A DNA stretch of 64,000 bases from Mediterranea sp. (in: CFB group bacteria) (GTDB lineage Bacteria > Bacteroidota > Bacteroidia > Bacteroidales > Bacteroidaceae). The notes below the pieces were generated by a model. The model was not told the origin of the DNA. It did not search any database and saw only the letters and a program-made list of their open reading frames with translations. The position numbers were made by a program, and so were the translations under genes. The stretch is taken from the NCBI GenBank assembly GCA_031287715.1, contig JAITSN010000045.1:1-64000 (forward strand). Direction: 5' to 3'. Shown here piece by piece: positions 1-8,385 of the stretch; the stretch's first letter is position 1; every line of letters starts with the position of its first letter.

Positions 1-258
1 CTGAAAGCTGCACAGATGGCCCGAAGTACGTTTTATTATCACCTGAAAAGGTCGAAACAGGATAAATATGCTTGTGAGAAGGATGAAATTACAAGTATCT
101 ATCATGAGCATAAAGGCCGTTACGGCTATCGCCGGATCACTGCGGAAATGAATAACAGAGGGTATATTATCAACCACAAGACAGTGCTGAAATTGATGAC
201 AGCCTGTGGATTAAAATGCCGGATGCGTTTAAAGAAATACAGATCGTATAAGGGGGAG
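1..258 (+). mobile_element. IS3-family transposase OrfB fragment, truncated at both ends
   Basis: The frame is open from the window edge (L-K-A-A-Q-M-A-R-S-T-F-Y-Y-H...) and carries the N-terminal HTH_21 region typical of IS150-like IS3 OrfB transposases, with the hallmarks STFYYH, GRYGYRRI and KKYRSYKGE. At about 254-262, right after the KYRSYKGE motif, the IS3 similarity stops. The DNA continues as the reverse strand of an unrelated PHP-domain gene, so the DDE catalytic domain is absent. The ORF runs on to 342 only by chance. This is a non-functional IS remnant, and its 5' part lies outside the window. Confidence 0.8.
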
Positions 259-499
259 CCGTCTTCCCGGGCTTCCTCTACCCGGAGCGTAGGCCATACG
301 ATGCCGTCGGAGAAGATGGTAGCATATGGAAGTCGCATTTGAGCAACCGGTAGCCGTCTATATCCGGCAGGCGCATTTCCCTTCGCGTTTTGATTCGTTC
401 TTTGCCGACGATGATTTCTTTCGGCAACCGGTTCTCTTGCGCCTGCAGCGACGGCAGGACGAACATAGAGACTAAAACAATGGATACAATCGTTTTCAT
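258..499 (-). pseudogene. PHP-domain phosphoesterase-like gene, 5' fragment with frameshift
   Basis: Read from 499 leftwards, it starts MKTIVSIVLVSMFVLPSLQAQ, a Sec signal peptide. It continues to LPDIDGYRLLKCDFHM, where the PHP metal motif (HxH) should follow. The next codons fit the family (TIFSDGIVWPTLRVEEA) only after a +1 shift. One base appears to be missing near position 321, inside the codon of the second motif histidine. The reading then ends at the IS3 junction near 258. Secreted PHP proteins of this type are often found next to SusC/SusD pairs in Bacteroidota (established from memory). The fragment is therefore a broken accessory gene of the downstream-disrupted utilisation locus. 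Confidence 0.7.
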
Positions 500-537
500 G
501 TCAATGGATATTATGTATTACAATTCATTTTGTGCGC

Positions 538-2337
538 TTATTCCCATCCGAACAATTGTGGGGCCAGGTTGGGGTTTAAATCCATCTCCGTCCGGGGGAC
601 GGGGCGGTAGTAGAACTTAGGCTCCTGAAAGAGGCCCATGTCGCGAATCGTCAGGATATTCCCCTTATCGCCTTCCCGGAGGTAAACGGTGGCCTGGGTG
701 TCGTCGATGGAGCCGGCCTTGTAGTAGGCCAGCTTTTGGCCCAGCGCATTGGCCTCTTTGTCGGCCTCGGCCGGGATGTCCTGCGAGGTAGGGATGAGGC
801 AGATGTCTTCTATCCCGTCGCCAGTCAGGTCAAACTTGCCGAGGGAGGGGAAATAGATACCTTCGGGTTCTTTTTCCAGCAATTTACCGGCATACCAGCG
901 CATGAGGTCGTCGTAGCGGAAGCCCTCTACGGCCAGTTCCACGCGCCGCTCCCGGCGTATTTCGAGCAGAAGGGGAGATAGACCGGGAAAGGCCTGCTGC
1001 AGCACCGGGTCGGCTGCAGGCGAAAACGGCAGATCGGGCATGCCGGCGCGGCTACGCAGCAGGTTGATGGAACGGGTTAGATCGTCCTCGGTCAATTGTC
1101 CCAGTTCGGCGCGGGCTTCGGCGTAGGTGAGCAGCACCTCGGCATAGCGCAGGGCCGGATAGTCTACACTTTCGTACACCTCCTGGTTCTTATCGTTTAC
1201 AAAGCCCTTGATGAGGTGGTAGCCGGAAAAGTTCTTGTTGAAAGCTTGCACATAGATGCCGCCGCCGGCCGAATAAACGCTAGTGCGCACCAGTTCCCAG
1301 CCGGGCCAGGCGTAGGTTTGCAGCAGGCGGGGGTCGCGACCGGCAAATTCCTGCACAAAGGGAAAGCTGGCGTAGCCGGGCTGGGAGGAATAAAACGAGC
1401 CGTCCCGCATCAGGTATGCCTGCAGGAGGTCTTTGGTGGGGCAGGATTCGTAGTTGCCGAAGGCGGCCGCCCAGTTGCCGCTCCGGATGGTCTTGAAGTC
1501 GTAATAGGTGGCGTGGATGATTTCGGGATTGCCGCTCAGGTCTACGTTAGAGAATAATTCGGCATAATCGCTTTCGGACTTGCCGGTGGTATAGATGCTG
1601 AAGCCGCCTTCGTTCATAATGCGTGCGGCGGCTTCGGCAGCCATCTGCAAATACTGCGGCGCCGTGGCCTGGAGGTTCAGCTCGGTGTGGTACTTGCGGA
1701 AGGTGCCTTCATAAAGGGCGTGCCGAGCCAGGTAAGCCAGCACGATCCAGCGGTCTACGGCCCCTTTTTCCTGCCCGGTGCGGACGTGTTCGGCGGCAAA
1801 GCGGTAGTCTTCAAAGAGGTGTTCGACAACCAGCTCCCTTGGGTCGCGCGCCTTGTAGAGATCTTCGTCGCCGGTCGTCAGCGCCCGGTCGTACCAGGGC
1901 ACGTCGGAGAATCGCTTCACCTTATCCATATAGAATTGGGCGCGGAAGAAGCGTGCCACGCCCTGGTAGTGGTTCAGGGTTTCGTCGGAAACAGCGGCTC
2001 GGTCGCAGTTATCTAAAAAGAGGTTGATGTTCCGCAATCTATCCCAACTCCATCCTGCACTGATGGTAGTGGAATTAGGGTTGGTGGAAATCATCACGTT
2101 CTTTACCTCGTTCACGGCCGTAGTAGCCTGATTATCCGTTCCGGCGTCGTCCATGTAGGCGCTGTGCGAGGGGAAGTTGTAGAGGCCGAAGCAGTACATT
2201 TTCAGGTCTTCTTCCGTATTGAAAAAACGCTCCGTCCCAATTTCCGTGCGGGGTTGGCGGTCCATAAACTCATCGTTGCAAGAAAGGGCCGAAAGGAGTA
2301 CGGATACCGGAAGGAGGCGATAGAATACTTTTTTCAT
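538..2337 (-). CDS. SusD/RagB-family surface glycan-binding lipoprotein
   Basis: 599 residues, the usual size for SusD-like proteins. The N-terminus MKKVFYRLLPVSVLLSALSC is a lipoprotein signal with the lipidated Cys at residue 20, followed by NDEF, consistent with an outer-membrane surface lipoprotein. The body has the RagB/SusD pattern: DRQPRTEI near the start, TPR-like helices in the first half, and a C-terminal block with YAEVLLTYAEARAEL and IRRERRVELAVEGFRYDDLMRW. It lies 30 bp downstream of the susC-like gene in the same orientation, so the two form a pair that binds and imports an oligosaccharide. The glycan cannot be read from sequence. The flanking GH43/GH2/GH30 enzymes suggest xylan or arabinoxylan. 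Confidence 0.95.
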   Translation of the reverse strand: MKKVFYRLLPVSVLLSALSCNDEFMDRQPRTEIGTERFFNTEEDLKMYCFGLYNFPSHSAYMDDAGTDNQATTAVNEVKNVMISTNPNSTTISAGWSWDRLRNINLFLDNCDRAAVSDETLNHYQGVARFFRAQFYMDKVKRFSDVPWYDRALTTGDEDLYKARDPRELVVEHLFEDYRFAAEHVRTGQEKGAVDRWIVLAYLARHALYEGTFRKYHTELNLQATAPQYLQMAAEAAARIMNEGGFSIYTTGKSESDYAELFSNVDLSGNPEIIHATYYDFKTIRSGNWAAAFGNYESCPTKDLLQAYLMRDGSFYSSQPGYASFPFVQEFAGRDPRLLQTYAWPGWELVRTSVYSAGGGIYVQAFNKNFSGYHLIKGFVNDKNQEVYESVDYPALRYAEVLLTYAEARAELGQLTEDDLTRSINLLRSRAGMPDLPFSPAADPVLQQAFPGLSPLLLEIRRERRVELAVEGFRYDDLMRWYAGKLLEKEPEGIYFPSLGKFDLTGDGIEDICLIPTSQDIPAEADKEANALGQKLAYYKAGSIDDTQATVYLREGDKGNILTIRDMGLFQEPKFYYRPVPRTEMDLNPNLAPQLFGWE

Positions 2338-2367
2338 TGCTATGTTGTTTTTAAGATTGAAAGGATG

Positions 2368-5300
2368 TTACAGTGTGAGGTTTAAACCGAAGGAATACTG
2401 CCGGCTGAAGGGGTAGGTGTAGCCGTATCCCGATTCGTCTGTTACGGCTTCGGGATCAAAATATTTCCGCAGTGCGCTCCATTCGTACAGGTTATCGGCG
2501 CTTACAAAGAGGCGCAAGCGCGAAACCTGCACTTTCTGGAGCCAGGCTGCGGGCAGGGTGTATCCCAGGGTAAGGTTTTTCACCCGCAGGTAGGCGCCGT
2601 TCAGCAGGTATTGGGTTTGGGGAATGGCCATCCCCATGGCGTCGTTGATGGAGGTGCCGAGGTTCTTGTCAGCCAGCCAGGATTGAAAGGCGGGGTAGGC
2701 TGCATTCAGGTTCTGATCTGCCAGGCTGGCCTGGAGGTAAGACTGGGAATGTTTGGTCCTGTCGGCGTCGCTGTCGGTGGTCGGGCGGTAAAAGTCAAAC
2801 AGGTGCGTCTGCCCGCCGGCGTAGGGCTGCTGGTAGAAGCCCCAGTACAGGAAGTTCAGCGGGTAATAATCGCGCTTGCCGATTCCCTGGAGGAAGGCGG
2901 TGAGGTCTACGGCGCCCCATTGCAGGTTGAGGTTGAAGCCGTAGCGGAAGCGGGGGTTACGGTTGCCGATGATGCGCAGGTCGCCGGGATTGTCTACGGA
3001 GGTACCCTTTGTAATGGCCCTGTCTCCATCCTGGTCTACGTATTTGGGCCAGCCGGGAACGATTTCCAGGGCGCCCCAGGGGAGGAGGGTGGATTCGTCG
3101 AGGGCCTTTATCTCTTCTTCTGTTTGGAAGAAGCCGTCGCTTTCCAGGCCCCAGATTTCACCCAACTCCTGCCCTACGTAATAGTCGGCCAGGAGCTTGC
3201 CCGGATTATCAAAGCGGGTAATCTGTGAGCGGTTGTCGGAAAGGAGGAAGCGGGCATTGAACGAAAAGGGCTGGTCGGCTAAGCGAAACTGGTTCGCATA
3301 GCCGAGGCTTAGTTCCCAGCCGATGGTTTTCATGTCGGCGGCGTTCTCGTTAGGCTCGCCGGCGCCCAGCACTCCGGGAAGCTGTTTTCCCTGGGTGAGC
3401 ATGCCTTTGGTATTACGGCGGTAAAGGTCGAAGGTGGCAGACAATTTATTGTCCATGAAACCCAGGTCGAGACCCAGGTTTTGAGTCGTCACCTTCTCCC
3501 AGGTATAATTGGAGGAAACCAGCGAGGGGGAGGTCACTACCTGAGGGTACTTGCCGTCGATCAGGTAACTGCCCTGCCTGGAGGCCATGACCGGGATGTA
3601 GCCGTATTCGCTCACCAGCTGATTGCCCAGCGAACCGTAGGAAGCGCGTAGCTTCAACTGGCTAACCGCTTCGCGAAGCGGTTCAAAAAAAGCCTCCTCG
3701 TCCACCCTCCAGGCCAGCGAGGCTGAAGGAAAGAATCCAAAGCGCGAATCCTTCGGGAAGCGGGAAGTGCCGTCGTAGCGTCCGTTTAGTTCAACGATGT
3801 AGCGGCTATTAAAGATGTAGTTCGCCCGGAAAAAGAAGCCGCGGATCGCCCAGTCGGTGTACGCCTGGCTCACCACCTGGTCACCTGAAGCCAGCGCAAT
3901 GGAAGGCAGGGAAGAGGAGATCAGTTCCCCCCGCTCGGCCTTGTACCAATCCTGGCTGCTGTATTCCTGATTAAAACCCGCAAGGGTCGTAGCGGCATGT
4001 TTGCCCCATACCTTATTATAGGTCGCAAAGAGGTCGAATACCGTGTAGGTGTCGTTCGTTGTGCTTTTGTAGGCGCTACCGGTGTTTTCTTCCCTTACAT
4101 CGTTCGGGCCGTAGCCAATGAGGTAAGGCGTCCGGTACCAGTCCTGGTCTTCGTTCCCTTTTACAAAGGTGAAATTGGAGTTAACCGTCAGGGCTTTCTC
4201 AAAAAAGCTCAGTTCAGCCGAGAAGGTATTCTGCAGCCGGGAGTAACGGGTGGTTGATTCGCCTCCGTCAATCAACTGCGCCATTGTGATGCCGGCGGCG
4301 CTGTTCGCCCAGGTGCCGTCCGGGTTGAGGTCGTAGTCCGAGGGCGCCAGGTCGTAAAACACCTGCATGCTCCCGTAATAGGAAGGCTTGGTTCGGATGG
4401 TGTTCACAAAAGAAAGGTTGTCCGACAACTCGAACCAGTCCCATAGCTTGTAGCTTTCTTTGGAGCGGAAGCTGTACCGTCGGTAGTCGTCTTTCGGAAC
4501 GATGCCGGTAAGGATGCCGTTCTCATCATCGAACCCTACCGACAAATAAAAGCGGCTCCGGGGCGTGGCGCCCGATACGGAAACCTGCTGCGTATGGCTG
4601 AAGGTGTTTTTGTTGAGGAAAAAATCCGTCCAGTCGCGGTTCCCCATGTATTCCCACTGGGTTTGATCCAAAGGATTGAGACGCACAGGCTCCGTGGAAG
4701 CGGGATTGTCTGAGCGCTGGCGCGCCCATTCCAGGCGTTCGTCGCTCGTTACGTGCCCCGAACTCCAGGGCGTATTCAATACGGCGATATTTTTCAGCTT
4801 CAGATAAATATAAGGATCGGAAGTCTTGGTAGGAAGCACCGAGGGGCGTTTCCAGGCGAAATTACTATTGTAGGCCACCTGGATGCGGTCGGTGTTCCCC
4901 TGTTTGGTGGTAATTAATATCACGCCGAAAGCCGCCCGGGCTCCATAGATAGCCGCCGAGGAAGCATCTTTCAGCACCGAGAGGCTTTCGATATCCTCGG
5001 GCAGGAGCCGGTTCAGCTCTTCGGCATCCGAAGCGACCCCGTCGATGAGGATAAGCGGATTTCCGCCGTTGATCGAAGACTCTCCCCGGATATTGATTCG
5101 GGCGGCCTGTCCCAGCTCGCCGCTGGTGAAGTCGATGTTCAGGTTGGGCACCACTCCCTGCAAGCCTTTCGACAAGCTGCTGATGGGGCGAGCCTCTAAT
5201 TGACGGGCGCTTACCTGGTCTACCGCACCCGATAGATTCGCCTTGCGCTGCACGCCGTAGCCAACCACCACCACTTCCCCCAGATTCAGCGCCTCTTCCT

Positions 5301-5715
5301 CCATGACGAGGAGGAAAGTCTGCTTCTCGCCCACCGCGATTTCCTGGGGTTTGTAACCAAAATAACTCACTTCAAGGATAGCGTCGGACGGGACGCTCAT
5401 ATTGAAATTCCCGTCGAGGTCGGTAACGACTCCGTTTCCACTTGCCCGTTCCCGGATCATAGCGCCTGCCAGGGGCTCGCCATGGGGGTCGGTCACCCGT
5501 CCTGAGATTTGCTTTCGTGCCCGTACTTGATACGTTTCCAATCGTTCCTCCTTGTCGGTAACCGCTCGCAAAGATGCGGCATGACAATAGAGCGTCAGCC
5601 CGGCAGATAAGATGCCGACCTTCATCAAGCACCTGAAAATAACCTGTGTCATATTTGTTCCAGTATTAAAAATTTTAGGCAAAGAAACAACGCAGAAATT
5701 ATAATCCCGCTTCAT
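2368..5715 (-). CDS. SusC-family TonB-dependent outer-membrane transporter
   Basis: Up to 1115 residues. A carboxypeptidase-like regulatory domain (residues about 69-145, from KQISGRVTDPHGE) precedes a plug domain that begins at GEVVVVGYG and includes LKDASSAAIYGARAAFGVILITT. A beta-barrel runs to the C-terminal aromatic-rich strand (YSFGLNLTL). The start is uncertain: Met22 (codon at 5650-5652, MTQVIFRCLMKVG) places a signal peptide at the N-terminus and is the more likely start, giving about 1094 residues. It imports oligosaccharides bound by the adjacent SusD-like lipoprotein, using TonB energy. The susCD pair looks clearly more GC-rich than the GH genes upstream, which suggests the two parts of the locus have different histories. 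Confidence 0.95.
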   Translation of the reverse strand: MKRDYNFCVVSLPKIFNTGTNMTQVIFRCLMKVGILSAGLTLYCHAASLRAVTDKEERLETYQVRARKQISGRVTDPHGEPLAGAMIRERASGNGVVTDLDGNFNMSVPSDAILEVSYFGYKPQEIAVGEKQTFLLVMEEEALNLGEVVVVGYGVQRKANLSGAVDQVSARQLEARPISSLSKGLQGVVPNLNIDFTSGELGQAARINIRGESSINGGNPLILIDGVASDAEELNRLLPEDIESLSVLKDASSAAIYGARAAFGVILITTKQGNTDRIQVAYNSNFAWKRPSVLPTKTSDPYIYLKLKNIAVLNTPWSSGHVTSDERLEWARQRSDNPASTEPVRLNPLDQTQWEYMGNRDWTDFFLNKNTFSHTQQVSVSGATPRSRFYLSVGFDDENGILTGIVPKDDYRRYSFRSKESYKLWDWFELSDNLSFVNTIRTKPSYYGSMQVFYDLAPSDYDLNPDGTWANSAAGITMAQLIDGGESTTRYSRLQNTFSAELSFFEKALTVNSNFTFVKGNEDQDWYRTPYLIGYGPNDVREENTGSAYKSTTNDTYTVFDLFATYNKVWGKHAATTLAGFNQEYSSQDWYKAERGELISSSLPSIALASGDQVVSQAYTDWAIRGFFFRANYIFNSRYIVELNGRYDGTSRFPKDSRFGFFPSASLAWRVDEEAFFEPLREAVSQLKLRASYGSLGNQLVSEYGYIPVMASRQGSYLIDGKYPQVVTSPSLVSSNYTWEKVTTQNLGLDLGFMDNKLSATFDLYRRNTKGMLTQGKQLPGVLGAGEPNENAADMKTIGWELSLGYANQFRLADQPFSFNARFLLSDNRSQITRFDNPGKLLADYYVGQELGEIWGLESDGFFQTEEEIKALDESTLLPWGALEIVPGWPKYVDQDGDRAITKGTSVDNPGDLRIIGNRNPRFRYGFNLNLQWGAVDLTAFLQGIGKRDYYPLNFLYWGFYQQPYAGGQTHLFDFYRPTTDSDADRTKHSQSYLQASLADQNLNAAYPAFQSWLADKNLGTSINDAMGMAIPQTQYLLNGAYLRVKNLTLGYTLPAAWLQKVQVSRLRLFVSADNLYEWSALRKYFDPEAVTDESGYGYTYPFSRQYSFGLNLTL

Positions 5716-6080
5716 ACAGGTTACGATTTTGACACAAAAAAGGATGTCCGGGAGGCAGAAAACGAGATTCTATAAGGATACAGCTTCCGGCTGCGGATGA
5801 GGCATCAACAACCGGCTCAAAGGAAAAATACGTGCTCGTTCCTATAATTCATGTAATCCTCTATCAAGCGTTTTCTACAAGAAAGAAACGAAATATCATA
5901 TAGGTGTATACAGCAAACCGGCAAAAACGAAGATGCCGGTAATCAAACAGCTACAAAACTGCTTTCCTACCGGCACATTTCTTAAAAAAAGGGGTGATAA
6001 ATCCTAACGGAGGGATTATTCTATGATAGTATCTACTGTGTTATCACCAATCTCGGCCTGCAAACCAAACCCCATCCTTT

Positions 6081-6137
6081 GATGTGATTTTGTTAAAACA
6101 CATTTTTCACCATTTTGTATTTAGCTTGTAAGGCATT
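6081..6137 (+). repeat. 57-bp inverted-repeat arm (partner at 11899-11955)
   Basis: The 57 bases starting GATGTGATTTTGTTAAAACA match the reverse complement of 11899-11955 with two mismatches by eye. The arms bracket the GH43 gene, the chimeric GH2::GH43 gene and the GH30 remnant. It could be a duplicated leader region or a remnant of an insertion element. Nothing coding is seen in it. Confidence 0.75.
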
Positions 6138-6302
6138 TCCCCATAGAAGAAAAAGTCAGGGTCGAATCAGTAAAAGAATAATAATAATGAACGCAAACAT
6201 GAAAGAAAAACCAACCGGACGTCCGCTTTAGCCATGTTTTATGACATCGCTGTGGGAATCTTTATCAAAAAAGACTTATTACTTGAATAAGAAAAAGTTA
6301 TA

Positions 6303-6321
6303 GCTTAACTAAACGACATTG
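6303..6321 (+). repeat. 19-bp direct repeat, copy 1
   Basis: GCTTAACTAAACGACATTG occurs here and again, identical, at 11974-11992. The copies lie just beyond the gene ends at 6330 and 12060. The sequence may be an insertion-sequence end; that is a guess, not a database result. Confidence 0.75.
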
Positions 6322-6329
6322 CTTTTGAA

Positions 6330-8375
6330 TTACTTATAATTGGTGTTTGAAAAGGATATGAAGTAGGTTTTCACTACTCCTTTGTAATCGAACTGTACCA
6401 CTGCCTGACGCGAGGAATGTGTTGCCTGTACAATGCTTACTTTCACATCGCGGTTGTCGGCATTTGCCGATACAACAGGCAGTTGACGTGCATCAGCAGG
6501 GAGTTTACAGGTTGTCTCGTACATATCGAATCCTACTATGCCGTTCTCATTGGTAGAACGTATGGGGGCAGCGGGTAATTGAATCGTTTTCCCATTCACT
6601 GAAATGCTGACTATAGGGGGAACCGGACGGACGATTTCCTTACGGTTCGAACTGAAACCGAGGCCGGTTAAGTCGAACAGAGTGTCATTACCATCTCCTT
6701 CGGCAACGAGGAAAATGGCGTGTTTCTTATCAAGTTTATCAACAGCAGCAGATACGTTTACAGTAAATTGTGTTATTTCCTGCGGCGAATTTGCCGGTAC
6801 GTTAATCTCACCGATTTTTTTGCCATTCCATGTTTTATTGTCCCACGGGCCGTCTAACATAATATTTACTTTAAACGCTTTATTTGTTTTAGGTGTAAGA
6901 AACAAGTTGAATTCGGTGTTATTTCCGGGCTTAGTGCCTTCGAAAGTTTTCATTCCTTTTGTATTTTCTTTAAGACCGCCAAAGCCAAAGTATTTGTATC
7001 CGATGATGTTGCCGTTCTTCACACCTGCGATGGGCGCATGGTTGTCCCATACGTCCCAGGAATCTTGCTGTAGTTCAATATTAGACAGATAACATGCGTA
7101 TCCTGCCGAATAGTATTGGTATGGATCAAGTCCGAATATGTGGAACCCTTCAGAAGTAACTTCGGCACCTGTATATTCTCTACCTTTTTTGTCTTTGGCT
7201 GTCCATATTTGATTTTTTGCATAAGGGTCGTAAGCTTTTATCGTAACTTTACCACCTTTTGCAACGGGTTTTTCATCCCACTGCACATTGATGGGGGCTA
7301 CCATGGCCTGACGTGCACTCCCATTTCCGCGAGGAGGACGATGATAGAAGGCATACCATTGTCCGTTAATCTCCTCAATGCTTCCATGGGTGTTATGGTC
7401 TCCATTGGTGGTTTGCAAAGCCGAACCATCCTGATTAAGCACCGGCGCACGCGAGTCTACAAGTACCCCTCCACTCTTCCATGGACCCAGGGGAGAGTCG
7501 GCATACGCATAACGTAGGGCGGAGTTGGTACTGTTCAGCCCATATTCCGGTCCGGAATATCCGCTGTAAATGGATACGTATTTGTTTCCTACTTTACGGA
7601 TGGACGAGGCTTCGAAAAAGTTAAACCTCCCCAAGTCTTCACCGGGAAAGATGTGTAGATACCGGGTTCCTTTAGGATCACGAAGTTCGCCATACCGGGA
7701 ACTGGAGGGCATAAAATAGGGAATTACCTCTGTTCTGGGGCGCACAGAGTACAGGGTATTCTGGTCAAGTTCAGCGGCCAGCGAGCGTTGAAATCCCCAG
7801 TAGCCATAGGCACGGAAGCCTGTTTCGTAATCGGGATTGGCAGGATCGGTTATATATTCAATGTATACCGACGGGTCGAAACCAAGAATACTTCCCGGCA
7901 GGACAGCTGTGCCATCGGCTGTGAGGTTGATGGGCGTAAAAGGGCCATCGGGACGGCTTCCTTTAGCCACCATCGCCTCCCTTTTTTTGCCCCGGCTGTG
8001 TGGAAACAGGTAGTATTCTTTAGTTCCGTCTTTGCGTTTTATCTCAACCAGGTCGGGAGCGTACATTACATCCCATTGCCCGTTTACCTGATAGGTAAAA
8101 ATGGGGCCTTCGTTTCGCCAACCGGAGAGGTCTTCTACCGGAGCCGACCACATTCTGATGTCGGGGCCGCAATAGCTGTTATTTCTTACATCGTGCGAGC
8201 CTATGATATAGACGCGGTATTTCCCGGGGTTGTCGGGATCTTCGAATACACGGGGTTCGCCATCAGGCAGATGTTCCCACAAGGGGAGATAAGGATTGGC
8301 ATTTTGACCAGTAGCTGCCGTTCCGGGTACAAGCATTGCTATAACTAACAATAGAATAAGTTTGTATTCTGACAT
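6330..8375 (-). CDS. Secreted GH43-family glycoside hydrolase with C-terminal accessory domain
   Basis: 681 residues with a Sec signal peptide (residues 1-24, ending near ATGQ). The first ~380 residues form a GH43-type five-bladed propeller. The candidate catalytic set is an acidic residue in LPDGEPRVF near residues 37-40 (base), D167 in GFDPS (pKa modulator) and E255 in FNFFEASSIRK (acid). Residues about 430-580 resemble a CBM6-like beta-sandwich (YYSAGYACY, FKVNIMLDGPWDN), followed by an unassigned C-terminal region. GH43 enzymes act on alpha-L-arabinofuranosides and beta-xylosides. The exact activity is not readable, but the neighbouring GH30 and GH2/GH43 genes suggest arabinoxylan side-chain or oligosaccharide removal. 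It follows the chimeric gene by 10 bp on the same strand, so the two are probably co-transcribed. Confidence 0.88.
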   Translation of the reverse strand: MSEYKLILLLVIAMLVPGTAATGQNANPYLPLWEHLPDGEPRVFEDPDNPGKYRVYIIGSHDVRNNSYCGPDIRMWSAPVEDLSGWRNEGPIFTYQVNGQWDVMYAPDLVEIKRKDGTKEYYLFPHSRGKKREAMVAKGSRPDGPFTPINLTADGTAVLPGSILGFDPSVYIEYITDPANPDYETGFRAYGYWGFQRSLAAELDQNTLYSVRPRTEVIPYFMPSSSRYGELRDPKGTRYLHIFPGEDLGRFNFFEASSIRKVGNKYVSIYSGYSGPEYGLNSTNSALRYAYADSPLGPWKSGGVLVDSRAPVLNQDGSALQTTNGDHNTHGSIEEINGQWYAFYHRPPRGNGSARQAMVAPINVQWDEKPVAKGGKVTIKAYDPYAKNQIWTAKDKKGREYTGAEVTSEGFHIFGLDPYQYYSAGYACYLSNIELQQDSWDVWDNHAPIAGVKNGNIIGYKYFGFGGLKENTKGMKTFEGTKPGNNTEFNLFLTPKTNKAFKVNIMLDGPWDNKTWNGKKIGEINVPANSPQEITQFTVNVSAAVDKLDKKHAIFLVAEGDGNDTLFDLTGLGFSSNRKEIVRPVPPIVSISVNGKTIQLPAAPIRSTNENGIVGFDMYETTCKLPADARQLPVVSANADNRDVKVSIVQATHSSRQAVVQFDYKGVVKTYFISFSNTNYK

Positions 8376-8385
8376 AAGTGCATTT

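Larger units (their letters stand above)
5716..6329. other. 614-bp intergenic region with repeat copies, no gene
   Basis: No convincing coding sequence on either strand. It must contain the leader of the susC-like gene (minus strand), but I could not find a good -33/-7 pair. Its left half has small imperfect palindromes around 5990-6050. Positions 6081-6137 hold one arm of a 57-bp inverted repeat and 6303-6321 one copy of a 19-bp direct repeat. Both are matched near 11.9 kb and are listed separately. Confidence 0.7.
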
